Source of the DNA: Arcicella sp038230735
GTDB taxonomy: Bacteria > Bacteroidota > Bacteroidia > Cytophagales > Spirosomataceae
DNA: 64,000 nucleotides
Direction: 5' to 3'
NCBI GenBank assembly: GCA_038230735.1
Contig: JBBRMR010000005.1
Coordinates: forward strand, 1-64,000
The notes below the pieces were generated by a model that saw nothing but the letters and a program-made list of their open reading frames with translations, was not told the DNA's origin and did no database searches. Made by a program: the position numbers and the translations under genes. This document shows positions 27,235-35,787 of this stretch, piece after piece (the first letter of the stretch is position 1; every line of letters starts with the position of its first letter).

Positions 27235-27870
27235 ATGGAAATTTCAAAATTACATTATATCACCCAAAATCTTACTACTATTCCTCACTGGGAACAAGCC
27301 GAAAAAGCGTGTTTGGGAGGTGCAAATTGGGTACAATTACGAGTAAAAAATACACCTTTTGATGAGTGGAAAGCCATTGCAATGCGTACACAAGAGGTTT
27401 GTAAACACTTCAATGCTACCTTGATAATTAATGATAATCCTTTGATTGCCAAAGAGATAAATGCTGATGGCGTTCATTTGGGCAAAACAGATACCAATCC
27501 ATTCGAAGCTCGTGAATTATTGGGTGATGGTTTTATTATTGGAGCTACGGCAAACACCATTGAAGATTTGCGAGCATTGCATAAAATGCCCATCAATTAT
27601 GTTGGTTGTGGCCCCTATCGTTTCACGAAAACTAAAGAAAATTTGAGTCCAATTGTGGGCTTGGAAGGTTATCAAAAAATGATGGCACAATGCAGAGCGG
27701 AAGAACTAAATCTGCCCGTTGTTGGAATTGGAGGAGTTTTACAAGCAGATGTTCCCTTCCTTTTATCAGCAGGATTATACGGAACTGCCGTTTCTTCGGT
27801 GATTAATTGTGGTGAAAATCCTACAGAAATTACGAAAGAATTTTTGACATTACTAATCTCTGAATCTTAG
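27235..27870 (+). CDS. thiE: Thiamine-phosphate synthase
   Basis: 211 residues. Joins HMP pyrophosphate with thiazole phosphate. The motifs are complete: WVQLRVKN, LIINDNPLIAKEINADGVHLGKTD, IIGATANT, YVGCGPYRFTKTK, VVGIGGV. Six bases after thiD, followed 15 bases later by thiG. Confidence 0.95.
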   Translation: MEISKLHYITQNLTTIPHWEQAEKACLGGANWVQLRVKNTPFDEWKAIAMRTQEVCKHFNATLIINDNPLIAKEINADGVHLGKTDTNPFEARELLGDGFIIGATANTIEDLRALHKMPINYVGCGPYRFTKTKENLSPIVGLEGYQKMMAQCRAEELNLPVVGIGGVLQADVPFLLSAGLYGTAVSSVINCGENPTEITKEFLTLLISES

Positions 27871-27885
27871 ATACCAAACCCAAAA

Positions 27886-28650
27886 ATGAAAATAGCAGAT
27901 AAAATATTTACATCAAGACTTTTCACGGGAACTGGAAAATTTAGTTCGCCTGCTTTGATGGAAGAAAGTCTTTTGGCATCGGGTTCCGAATTGGTAACGG
28001 TTGCTCTCAAAAGAGTGGATTTGAAGGAACAAGAAGACGATATCCTATTTTCATTACGTCATCCCCAGTTCAATTTATTGCCCAATACTTCTGGGGTAAG
28101 AACTGCCAAAGAAGCCATTTTTGCGGCACAATTGGCTCGTGAGGCCTTGGAAACCAATTGGTTGAAACTTGAAATTCACCCCGACCCAAAATACCTTTTA
28201 CCCGACCCCATCGAAACGCTAAAAGCGGCTGAGGAATTGGTAAAATTGGGTTTTGTCGTCTTGCCTTATATTCATGCCGACCCAGTTTTATGCAAGCGTT
28301 TGGAAGAAGTTGGCGTGGCGGCAGTAATGCCACTGGGTTCGCCCATTGGAAGTAATAAAGGGTTAAAAACGATTGATTTCTTGGAAATTATTATTGAACA
28401 AAGTCGGGTGCCTGTGGTGATTGATGCAGGAATTGGCTCGCCCTCGGATGCGGCTTATGCGATGGAAATTGGGGCGGATGCCGTCTTAGTAAATACTGCC
28501 ATTGCGGTTTCTCAAAATCCAGTTTTAATGGCGAAAGCTTTTAAAATGGCAGTTGAAGCGGGCAGAATGGCTTATGAAGCCAAATTAGCCAAAAGGAGTT
28601 CCGTAGCAATTGCCAGTAGTCCATTGACCGAATTTTTAGTGAATTTGTAA
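27886..28650 (+). CDS. thiG: Thiazole synthase
   Basis: 254 residues, TIM barrel. Condenses deoxyxylulose phosphate, dehydroglycine and the ThiS thiocarboxylate into the thiazole ring. Typical segments: SRLFTGTGKFSSPALMEESLLASGSELVTVALKRVD, WLKLEIHPDPKYLLPDP, AVMPLGSPIGSNKGL, PVVIDAGIGSPSDAAYAMEIGADAVLVNTAIA. Works with ThiH next door, which supplies dehydroglycine. Confidence 0.97.
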   Translation: MKIADKIFTSRLFTGTGKFSSPALMEESLLASGSELVTVALKRVDLKEQEDDILFSLRHPQFNLLPNTSGVRTAKEAIFAAQLAREALETNWLKLEIHPDPKYLLPDPIETLKAAEELVKLGFVVLPYIHADPVLCKRLEEVGVAAVMPLGSPIGSNKGLKTIDFLEIIIEQSRVPVVIDAGIGSPSDAAYAMEIGADAVLVNTAIAVSQNPVLMAKAFKMAVEAGRMAYEAKLAKRSSVAIASSPLTEFLVNL

Positions 28651-28660
28651 ATTACCCAAC

Positions 28661-29779
28661 ATGAACGATAATTTTGAATTACTTTTTGATAAATATTCTT
28701 GGCAAGATGTAAAGCAAAGCATTTTGAGTAAGACAGCCGATGATGTTAGTTATGCTTTGAATCGTGGTGGGAAACGTGATTTGGAAGATTTTAAAGCCTT
28801 GATTTCGACCGCTGCCATGCCTTTTTTAGAAGAAATGGCACAATTGAGCCATGTACTTACTCAGAAGCGTTTTGGCAAAACTTTACAGATGTACGTACCA
28901 CTTTATCTTTCCAATGAATGCCAAAATATTTGTACTTACTGTGGATTTAGTTTTGATAATAAAATAAAGCGAAAAACACTTTCTGATAAAGAAATTTTAG
29001 AGGAGGTAAAAGTTTTAAAAACAATGGGTTATGAACACATTTTGCTTGTTACGGGCGAAGCAAATCAAACCGTTGGCGTACCTTATTTGAAGAAAGTTAT
29101 TCAATTAATTCGTCCTTATTTTTCACATATATCAATGGAAGTTCAGCCCTTAGACAAAGAAGAATATGATGAATTAATTGCCGAAGGGTTAAATACGGTT
29201 TTGGTTTATCAGGAAACGTACCATCGAGAAGACTATAAATTGCATCATCCCAAAGGGAAAAAATCTAATTTTTCTTATCGCATCCAAACGCCCGATCGAT
29301 TAGGTGAATCTGGTATTCATAAAATGGGTTTGGGGGTACTGATTGGCTTGGAAGATTGGCGAACAGATTGCTTTTTTACAGCGTTACATCTTAATTATCT
29401 CGAAAAAAGATTCTGGCAAACTAAATATTCCATCTCATTTCCAAGGCTTCGCCCATTTTCTGGTGGACTTGAACCCAAAGTTGAAATGAGCGACCGTGAG
29501 TTAGTTCAACTTATATGTGCTTACCGAATTTTTAATGAAGAAGTAGAACTTTCAATTTCTACCCGTGAGCATGAAAATTTCAGAAATAACATCATTAAAC
29601 TGGGCGTAACTTCAATTAGTGCAGGGTCAAAAACGAATCCAGGAGGTTATTCAGTTGATTTAGAATCATTAGAACAATTTGAAATTAGTGACGAAAGAAG
29701 CCCCAAAGAAATTGCCGAAATGATCGAAAACCAAGGTTATCAACCCGTTTGGAAAGATTGGGATTGGTCGTTGAGGTAA
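28661..29779 (+). CDS. thiH: 2-iminoacetate synthase (tyrosine lyase)
   Basis: 372 residues. Oxygen-sensitive radical-SAM enzyme that splits tyrosine to dehydroglycine and p-cresol. The radical-SAM cluster motif CxxxCxxC is in CQNICTYCGF; LVTGEANQTVGVPYL, MEVQPLDKEEYDEL and YSISFPRLRPFSGG are typical of ThiH. Using thiH rather than thiO for this step is typical of anaerobes and many Bacteroidota. Last gene of the thi operon; thiF, which should adenylate ThiS, is not in the cluster. Confidence 0.96.
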   Translation: MNDNFELLFDKYSWQDVKQSILSKTADDVSYALNRGGKRDLEDFKALISTAAMPFLEEMAQLSHVLTQKRFGKTLQMYVPLYLSNECQNICTYCGFSFDNKIKRKTLSDKEILEEVKVLKTMGYEHILLVTGEANQTVGVPYLKKVIQLIRPYFSHISMEVQPLDKEEYDELIAEGLNTVLVYQETYHREDYKLHHPKGKKSNFSYRIQTPDRLGESGIHKMGLGVLIGLEDWRTDCFFTALHLNYLEKRFWQTKYSISFPRLRPFSGGLEPKVEMSDRELVQLICAYRIFNEEVELSISTREHENFRNNIIKLGVTSISAGSKTNPGGYSVDLESLEQFEISDERSPKEIAEMIENQGYQPVWKDWDWSLR

Positions 29780-30127
29780 TGTTTGTTCAGTGGTATCTGC
29801 ATCATAATTTTTTGAAAATTAACTAATGGTGAATTTAATCTCTTTTTAATAGTTGATAACGGCATAATTTTTGTAGATTTTAATGGTATAATGACTCAAT
29901 GCCGCTCCGAAATTAAAGAATGTTAAAAATTCTTTTTTTGAAACAAAATCTCAACTTCTATCCTGCAAATTAGAGGTTAATTTATCAAATTATAGTTCCA
30001 AATTAATGGACTTTGGTAAATTCAGCAATTTTTGATTTGTTATTTAATCACAATTAAAGCTAAGATATGATAAATAATCGTTTTATGCGGTTCAAATTAA
30101 AATTTTCTGCTTAACTAAACTTAGTCC
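29780..30127. other. Gene-less leader before second SdrD-type gene
   Basis: 348 AT-rich bases. A weak hairpin AAAGAAT/ATTCTTT followed by T residues (about 29916-29939) could end the thi operon transcript. TTTAATCACA before the ATG also occurs before the first SdrD-type gene (about 20010). No convincing promoter or frame is seen. Confidence 0.35.
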
Positions 30128-31264
30128 ATGAATAAATCCTTCCGCCCTTGGATTTTGAAAGCAATTTTCTTTTTGCTTTCTTCGCTTCTTTTCATTAATT
30201 CTAAAACTAATGCTCAAATTGTTGTTTCAATCCCTGACACCATCCGAACGTGCTTAGGGGCTGATTTTAAAATAATCTCAACCATGAATGCGGGTGTTGT
30301 GGCAACTTACGCATGGACAGGTCCAGACGGATATACTTCAACCGAAAAAGATGCTTCCATTACCAATTTAACGGATAAAGGTATCGGCGTTTATTCCCTC
30401 ATAGTTACTGCCCAAAATGGTCAAACAGCTACGGCTCAAACCGTTGTAAAATCCAACGCCATTGAAGTTGCCGTAATTGGCGGTTTCACGAATGTTTGCG
30501 TTGGTGAAAGTTTACGTCTCCGAGATATAATTGATAGGTCGGGTACTCAACAACCCCTCTCATATTTTTGGACGGGTCCCGATAATTATACCTCAACGGC
30601 TTTTCAAACCAATATCCCCACCACCGAAGATTTACGACAAGCGGGAGAATACAGTTTAACCGAAACATACCAGAATGGTTGTAAAGTAACCGTAAAACTG
30701 ACTCCAACGATAACTAAATGCCTCAGTATCGGTAATTTAGTTTGGGAAGATACTAATAATGATGGACTCAATAATAATGGTGAAGTAGGAGTGGGGAAAG
30801 TTTCGGTAAGATTATTTAGGGCAAAATTAGACGAAACTAATCCTAATAATCCCTTTTATTTTCCAGACGGATTGCCTCTTCAAACCACTAAAACAGATTT
30901 GCTAACGGGGAAATATATTTTCTCCAATTTAGTGCCAGGGTTTTATATGGTTGAGATTGATGCACTAACTGGATATGGCTCAAGTGTAGGTGTAAACAGT
31001 TCATCAACAGGACCTTACGAACCTTCTTTAAACGCCAATAATGATGTAAATGATAATGACGACGGCACTACTATTTTAGGACAAATTATCCGAACAACTT
31101 TTATTGAACTAAGCAACTATGGTGAACCACAAAACGATGGCGATACAACCATTGGAACTCCTGCCGATAAAAACTCAAACTTAACGATTGATTTTGGACT
31201 CCGTAAAGTGGCTGAGTGTAAGAAAGATGTATGTTTGCCTTACGTGGCGAAGAAGTCTAATTAG
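30128..31264 (+). CDS. Secreted SdrD-B / Ig-like protein, small paralogue
   Basis: 378 residues with a signal peptide (ending TNAQ), two Ig-like domains (YAWTGPDGYTSTEKDASI and YFWTGPDNYTSTAFQTNI) and one SdrD B-like domain (CLSIGNLVWEDTNNDGLNNNGEVGVGKVSVRLFRAKLD, ending NSNLTIDFGLRK), then the cysteine tail ECKKDVCLPY with a lysine-rich end. Each part aligns with the matching part of the 1081-residue protein at 20066-23311, which has extra domains inserted. The two paralogues flank the thiamine operon. Probable cell-surface or matrix protein. Confidence 0.85.
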   Translation: MNKSFRPWILKAIFFLLSSLLFINSKTNAQIVVSIPDTIRTCLGADFKIISTMNAGVVATYAWTGPDGYTSTEKDASITNLTDKGIGVYSLIVTAQNGQTATAQTVVKSNAIEVAVIGGFTNVCVGESLRLRDIIDRSGTQQPLSYFWTGPDNYTSTAFQTNIPTTEDLRQAGEYSLTETYQNGCKVTVKLTPTITKCLSIGNLVWEDTNNDGLNNNGEVGVGKVSVRLFRAKLDETNPNNPFYFPDGLPLQTTKTDLLTGKYIFSNLVPGFYMVEIDALTGYGSSVGVNSSSTGPYEPSLNANNDVNDNDDGTTILGQIIRTTFIELSNYGEPQNDGDTTIGTPADKNSNLTIDFGLRKVAECKKDVCLPYVAKKSN

Positions 31265-31275
31265 AGATTTTGTAA

Positions 31276-31902
31276 CTACAAAAACGCCTCAATTTTATCG
31301 AAAATATCATTCAATTTTACTACCATTGTGTCAATCAAAATATCTGGATTTTCTTCGTCATAAATCGTTTCCGTCCACACTTTTCGGTTTTCGGTTTTCT
31401 GAAATTTCACTACCACTTTATCAAATCTATCAATAAATATCACTTCGTGAATACTTTGCATACTTTGATATTTGTACAGTTTTTCATTCAAATCATACTG
31501 GTAAGTTCCTTCCGAAAGCACTTCAATTACTAAATAAGGATTCAGAATAATGGCAGATGATTGATTATAAAATTCTAATTTTCCTTTCACAACAGTTACG
31601 TCGGGGTTGAAATATCCTTTTTGGTCGTTAGTTTTAACCCCAAGATTGCTACTAAAAACAGTAAATCCGTTGAATTGATAGTGAATGTTTAGAAGAGTAA
31701 TCATGTACCCTACTAAATATTCGTGGATGGCTGAGGCAAGACCCATAATGATAATTTTTCCGTTATTATATTCGGCTTTGTAGGTTGTTTCTTCTAAAAA
31801 ATCCATTAATTCATCCCAAGTGGCTTCGATTCTTACGATACCACCTTTTTCAATTTTCTGGATTTGACTTTCTGATAAAGTGATTTTTTCGAGTAATTCC
31901 AT
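31276..31902 (-). CDS. Uma2 family restriction-endonuclease-like protein
   Basis: 208 residues, DUF820/Uma2 family with a PD-(D/E)xK-like nuclease fold. Visible motifs are the N-terminal TWDELMDFLEE, YNNGKIIIMGLASAIHEYLVGYMITLL, the acidic NPDVTVVKG, and the core NPYLVIEVLSEGTYQYDLNEKLYKYQS. These proteins are abundant in cyanobacteria and some Cytophagales; whether they cut DNA in vivo is not settled. It stops 11 bases from the convergent SdrD-type gene. Confidence 0.85.
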   Translation of the reverse strand: MELLEKITLSESQIQKIEKGGIVRIEATWDELMDFLEETTYKAEYNNGKIIIMGLASAIHEYLVGYMITLLNIHYQFNGFTVFSSNLGVKTNDQKGYFNPDVTVVKGKLEFYNQSSAIILNPYLVIEVLSEGTYQYDLNEKLYKYQSMQSIHEVIFIDRFDKVVVKFQKTENRKVWTETIYDEENPDILIDTMVVKLNDIFDKIEAFL

Positions 31903-31957
31903 GATTTGATGAATTTAGATTTTTTAGTAAATATAGAGAATTTATTTTTGTAACTTA

Positions 31958-32070
31958 GTCTGAATTTGGATTCGCCCGATTTATCAGATTCATTGGATTA
32001 TTTTTAGTTCTAAAATCTCATAAATCTGCTAATCTGACACGGTGCAACGTTTCACAATCCAAATTCAGAC
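31958..32070. repeat. MITE-like element with 15-bp inverted ends
   Basis: GTCTGAATTTGGATT (31958-31972) and AATCCAAATTCAGAC (32056-32070) are perfect inverted copies bounding 113 bases. Further in, GATTTATCAGATT and AATCTGCTAATC are also near-inverted, so the whole could fold into one long hairpin. It is located between the Uma2 and tex genes, both on the minus strand. It looks like a non-autonomous mobile or extragenic repeat, or a large terminator. Confidence 0.6.
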
Positions 32071-32089
32071 AAAAATCATGAACAATTTA

Positions 32090-34207
32090 TTATACTCCTT
32101 TCATACTCAACGCCACCCGCTTACGGACAATATCCACTTCCATCACTCGCACTTGTACGTGTTGTTGAAGTTTAACCACTTGATTTGGGTCTGAAACGTA
32201 TTGATTCGCTAATTGTGAAATATGTACTAAACCATCTTGTTTCACGCCCACATCCACAAAGCATCCGAAAGCAGTAATATTGGTAACAATTCCTGGTAAA
32301 ATCATACCTTCATAAAGGTCTTCAACCTTCTTGACGTTGGGGTCAAATTCAAAAGTTACTAATTGCTCACGGGGGTCTCTGGACGGCTTTTCGAGTTCCT
32401 TCATAATGTCTTGAAGTGTCAGTAAACCAACGGTTTGTGTAACATAATCTTTTAAATTGAGACGTTTGCGTAGTTCTGCGGAGGTCATTAGGTCTTGAAC
32501 GGTGCATTTTAAGTCCTTTGCCATTTGTTCAATGATGGGATAAGTTTCAGGGTGAACTGCCGAATTATCTAAGGGGTTTTTAGCATTTTGAATCCTCAAA
32601 AATCCTGCACACTGTTCAAAGGCTTTATCGCCCAAACGAGCCACTTTTTTGACCTGTGAACGTGCCGTGAAATTACCATTTTCCTGACGATATTTCACAA
32701 TATTTGCCGCCAAAGAAGGACCTAAACCTGCCACGTAAGCCAATAAATGTTTGGAGGCAGTATTTAGATTTACGCCCACCGAATTTACACAACTTTCCAC
32801 CACCGAATCCAAAGAATTTTTCAGTAAATTTTGCTCAACATCGTGTTGATATTGCCCAACACCAATGGATTTTGCATCAATTTTCACTAATTCTGCCAAT
32901 GGATCCATCAATCTTCTGCCAATAGAAATTGCTCCTCGAACGGTAATATCTTTATCAGGAAATTCTTCACGGGCAATGGGCGAAGCGGAATAAATGGATG
33001 CCCCTTGTTCAGAAACGGCAAATATTTGGGGCATATTTTTGAAAGGTAATTTCTTGACGAAATCCTCAGTTTCTCGTCCCGCTGTGCCGTTTCCGATGGC
33101 TACGGCTTCGATTTGGTATTTTTCAGAAAGGGTTAAAATCTTATCCTGAGCTTCCGAAGGTTTATCGAATGGATAAATTACGGTGTCTGCCAACAAACTT
33201 CCTTGGGCATCCAAGACTACGGTTTTGCAGCCCGTTCTATATCCTGGGTCAATGGCGAGTACCTTTTTTTGTCCCAAAGGAGAAGCCAATAATAACTGCC
33301 GAAGGTTTTGAGCAAATATCTTAATCGCCTCTAAATCAGCTTTTTCCTTGGATATTCCTGCAAATTCGTTTTCAATGGACGGCTTCATTAAACGTTTATA
33401 CGAATCGGTAATTGCTTCCTCAACAATTTTTTTGGGTTCGGGTAAACCACGTAAAAAAACACGGTCTAATGTACCGAGGGCATTTTCTTCATCGGGCGAA
33501 ATACTTACCGATAAAAATCCTTCTTCTTCGCCCCTTCTGATTGCCAACAATCTGTGTGAAGGAACCCGTTTCAGCGGCTCATTAAAGTCAAAATAATCAC
33601 GATATTTTGCTCCTTCTTCGTTCTTGCCTTTTTTGACTTTTGAATACACAACCGCCTCACGTTCAAATACCTTACGAACTGCATTTCGAGCCGTAACGTC
33701 CTCATTCATCCACTCCGCCATGATGTCTCTTGCCCCTTGCAAAGCCTCTTCAACATTGGCAACTTTGTCATTCAAATATGAACTTGCTTTTTGTAAAATA
33801 TTGCTTTCATTTTGTTCAAAAATCAACTTTGCCAATGGTTCAAGCCCCTTTTCAATGGCAATGGAGGCACGAGTTTTACGTTTTTGTTTATAGGGTAAAT
33901 AAAGGTCTTCTAATTCTTGTAAATAATAAGCATTTGTGAGTTTATTCAGCAATTCAGGGATCATTTTGCCTTGCTCCTCAATCGACTTAATAATACTATC
34001 ACGGCGTTTATCAGCATCTTTTAGCTTTGTCCAGAGTTCTTTGATGTCTAAAATCTGTACTTCGTCAAGACTGCCAGTAGCCTCTTTTCGGTATCGAGCA
34101 ATGAAGGGAACGGTGCCGCCTTCGTCTAATAAATTGATGGTACTTTGGGCTTGGTGGGTCATCACGCCCACACTATTTGAGATGATTTGGATTTGAGATT
34201 TGTTCAT
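32090..34207 (-). CDS. tex: Tex-family S1 RNA-binding protein
   Basis: 705 residues. Tex is a conserved nucleic-acid-binding protein linked to transcription. Domain order: N-terminal helical region (VPFIARYRKEATGSLDEVQ, YLPYKQKRKTRASIA), YqgF-like RNase H fold (KKVLAIDPGYRTGCKTVVLD, AIGNGTAGRET), helix-hairpin-helix (LNTASKHLLAYVAGLGPSLAANIV), and the C-terminal S1 domain (GMILPGIVTNITAFGCFVDVGVKQDGLVHISQL). The length is slightly under that of typical Tex proteins but all domains are present. Divergent from the DUF1223 gene. Confidence 0.95.
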   Translation of the reverse strand: MNKSQIQIISNSVGVMTHQAQSTINLLDEGGTVPFIARYRKEATGSLDEVQILDIKELWTKLKDADKRRDSIIKSIEEQGKMIPELLNKLTNAYYLQELEDLYLPYKQKRKTRASIAIEKGLEPLAKLIFEQNESNILQKASSYLNDKVANVEEALQGARDIMAEWMNEDVTARNAVRKVFEREAVVYSKVKKGKNEEGAKYRDYFDFNEPLKRVPSHRLLAIRRGEEEGFLSVSISPDEENALGTLDRVFLRGLPEPKKIVEEAITDSYKRLMKPSIENEFAGISKEKADLEAIKIFAQNLRQLLLASPLGQKKVLAIDPGYRTGCKTVVLDAQGSLLADTVIYPFDKPSEAQDKILTLSEKYQIEAVAIGNGTAGRETEDFVKKLPFKNMPQIFAVSEQGASIYSASPIAREEFPDKDITVRGAISIGRRLMDPLAELVKIDAKSIGVGQYQHDVEQNLLKNSLDSVVESCVNSVGVNLNTASKHLLAYVAGLGPSLAANIVKYRQENGNFTARSQVKKVARLGDKAFEQCAGFLRIQNAKNPLDNSAVHPETYPIIEQMAKDLKCTVQDLMTSAELRKRLNLKDYVTQTVGLLTLQDIMKELEKPSRDPREQLVTFEFDPNVKKVEDLYEGMILPGIVTNITAFGCFVDVGVKQDGLVHISQLANQYVSDPNQVVKLQQHVQVRVMEVDIVRKRVALSMKGV

Positions 34208-34234
34208 TGGGTAAGGTTAAAATGATTTTTCCAA

Positions 34235-34314
34235 ACTTCTCGAAAGTAAAACAAACTTTCGGGAAGTGTTTGGATTTCTCAACTTCCCGAAAGTTACTTC
34301 TACTTTCGGGAAGT
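34235..34314. repeat. Palindrome cluster ACTTCCCGAAAGT, locus A
   Basis: Two hairpins in a row: ACTTCTCGAAAGT (34235) with ACTTTCGGGAAGT (34255), and ACTTCCCGAAAGT (34282) with ACTTTCGGGAAGT (34302). The 13-bp arms are separated by 7-base loops. It occupies the space between the divergent tex and DUF1223 genes. The same arms recur at 53284-53383. Confidence 0.85.
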
Positions 34315-34403
34315 TCTTAGGTTTTTGGTCATGCAACTGACGATATTTTACTAAAAATTATCAGAAATTTGTTACATAAATTAAATAAAATACAAACAAC
34401 ATT

Positions 34404-35177
34404 ATGACAACTTTCAAATATACAATCATATTTTTGATTGGCATTGGTTTAACGGCTTTGCTTGCCTTTTCTTCGGAAAAAAAAGATAAAAATGCAATGA
34501 ATAAATCTGAGAAAGCCGATTTTGTGGTTTTGGAATTATTTACTTCGCAGGGATGCAGTAGTTGCCCATCGGCGGATAAATTATTGGCAAAAACTTACGA
34601 AGAAACTCAGAAAAATCATAAGCAATTGTTTGTACTTTCTTACCACGTGGACTATTGGGATAGATTGGGTTGGAAAGACCCATTTAGTCAATCACTTTTT
34701 ACTAAAAGACAGTATGAATATGGGGAACATCTGGGTTTACAGGGAGTTTACACTCCCCAAGTGGTTGTGAACGGAACAAAGGAATTTGTAGGTTCAGATG
34801 CCCAAAAGCTAAGTTCCGCCCTTGAAAGTAATACAAATCCGAAAGCTAAAATTGATATTTCGTTGGAAGATATGAAATGGCAAAACAGCCAAGTCAGTTT
34901 TGGATATAGCTTGAATGGAGATTTCAAAAATAGTCAATTGCAAATAGCAATTCTTTCCAAAAAAGAAGAAACTAATATCCCAAGAGGTGAGAATTTGGGC
35001 TTGAAATTATCGGGGTCGAATGTTGTGAGAGTTTTACAGACGGTAAAATCCACAGAAAAATCCACATTTTCAATGACTGTTCCAAAAGATTTAGCCAAAG
35101 AAAATACTCGAATTGTGGTGTTTGCTCAGGATTCAAAAAGCAATCAAATTATTGGGGTTGAGGGATTTGATTTTTAG
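34404..35177 (+). CDS. DUF1223 thioredoxin-like protein
   Basis: 257 residues with an N-terminal hydrophobic anchor (about 6-23) and a DUF1223 domain of thioredoxin-like fold: VVLELFTSQGCSSCPSADKLL has a CxxC motif, then SYHVDYWDRLGWKDPFS and the conserved GVYTPQVVVNGTKEFVGS. Probably a periplasmic or lipid-anchored redox protein. Its target is unknown. Confidence 0.88.
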   Translation: MTTFKYTIIFLIGIGLTALLAFSSEKKDKNAMNKSEKADFVVLELFTSQGCSSCPSADKLLAKTYEETQKNHKQLFVLSYHVDYWDRLGWKDPFSQSLFTKRQYEYGEHLGLQGVYTPQVVVNGTKEFVGSDAQKLSSALESNTNPKAKIDISLEDMKWQNSQVSFGYSLNGDFKNSQLQIAILSKKEETNIPRGENLGLKLSGSNVVRVLQTVKSTEKSTFSMTVPKDLAKENTRIVVFAQDSKSNQIIGVEGFDF

Positions 35178-35208
35178 TTTTGCGATTTTAATAGACATAG
35201 GTTCGCCA

Positions 35209-35661
35209 CTACAATTTATCCATCAAAATATGTTCTATGCCATCTTCCAAATAAATCTCCTCAACTTGCTGAAAGCCAAGTGATTCATAGAATTTTTTGA
35301 GATAATATTGAGCCCCAATTCTGATGGGTACACCGCCATAAAGTTCTTCTAATAATTCGATTGATTTCTGCATCAAAACCTTTCCAATTCCTTCTCCACG
35401 TGCTTGTACAGATGTAACTACTCGCCCGATTGATGCGTCCTCATACGAAATACCTGCGGGTACAATACGAGTGTAAGCCAAGATTTTCTGAGAATCCGTA
35501 TCAAAACCCATCAAGTGAAAACATTTGAAATCTTTATCGTCTAAATCTTGAAATGGACAGATTTGTTCCACGATAAATACCTCATTTCTGAGTTGTAGAA
35601 TTTGGTATAATTCCTTGGTTGTGAGGTCGTTGAAGTGTTTATGATACCAATTAATGTTCAT
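35209..35661 (-). CDS. ElaA-like GNAT N-acetyltransferase
   Basis: 150 residues of the GNAT superfamily, ElaA branch: LTTKELYQILQLRNEVFIVEQICPFQDLDDKD is the ElaA opening, and IGRVVTSVQARGEGIGKVLMQKSIE carries the acetyl-CoA loop (R-x-x-G-x-G). AQYYLKKFYESLGF closes the fold. Substrate unknown. Convergent with the DUF1223 gene and divergent from the binding-protein gene. Confidence 0.88.
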   Translation of the reverse strand: MNINWYHKHFNDLTTKELYQILQLRNEVFIVEQICPFQDLDDKDFKCFHLMGFDTDSQKILAYTRIVPAGISYEDASIGRVVTSVQARGEGIGKVLMQKSIELLEELYGGVPIRIGAQYYLKKFYESLGFQQVEEIYLEDGIEHILMDKL

Positions 35662-35753
35662 TTTGTGGAGTTTAGGAGAAAATAATTTATGCCATTTATG
35701 CTATTCTAATAAACTTTAAACTCACAAATTCACCGACTTTAATTACGTTTTTT

Positions 35754-35761
35754 TATCTTTG
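35754..35761 (+). promoter_or_regulatory. -7 promoter element before binding-protein gene
   Basis: TATCTTTG matches TAnnTTTG, 26 bases before the ATG at 35788. It probably drives the two-gene unit with hemL. Confidence 0.55.
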
Positions 35762-35787
35762 CATAAAACAGTCAATATTTCAAAATT

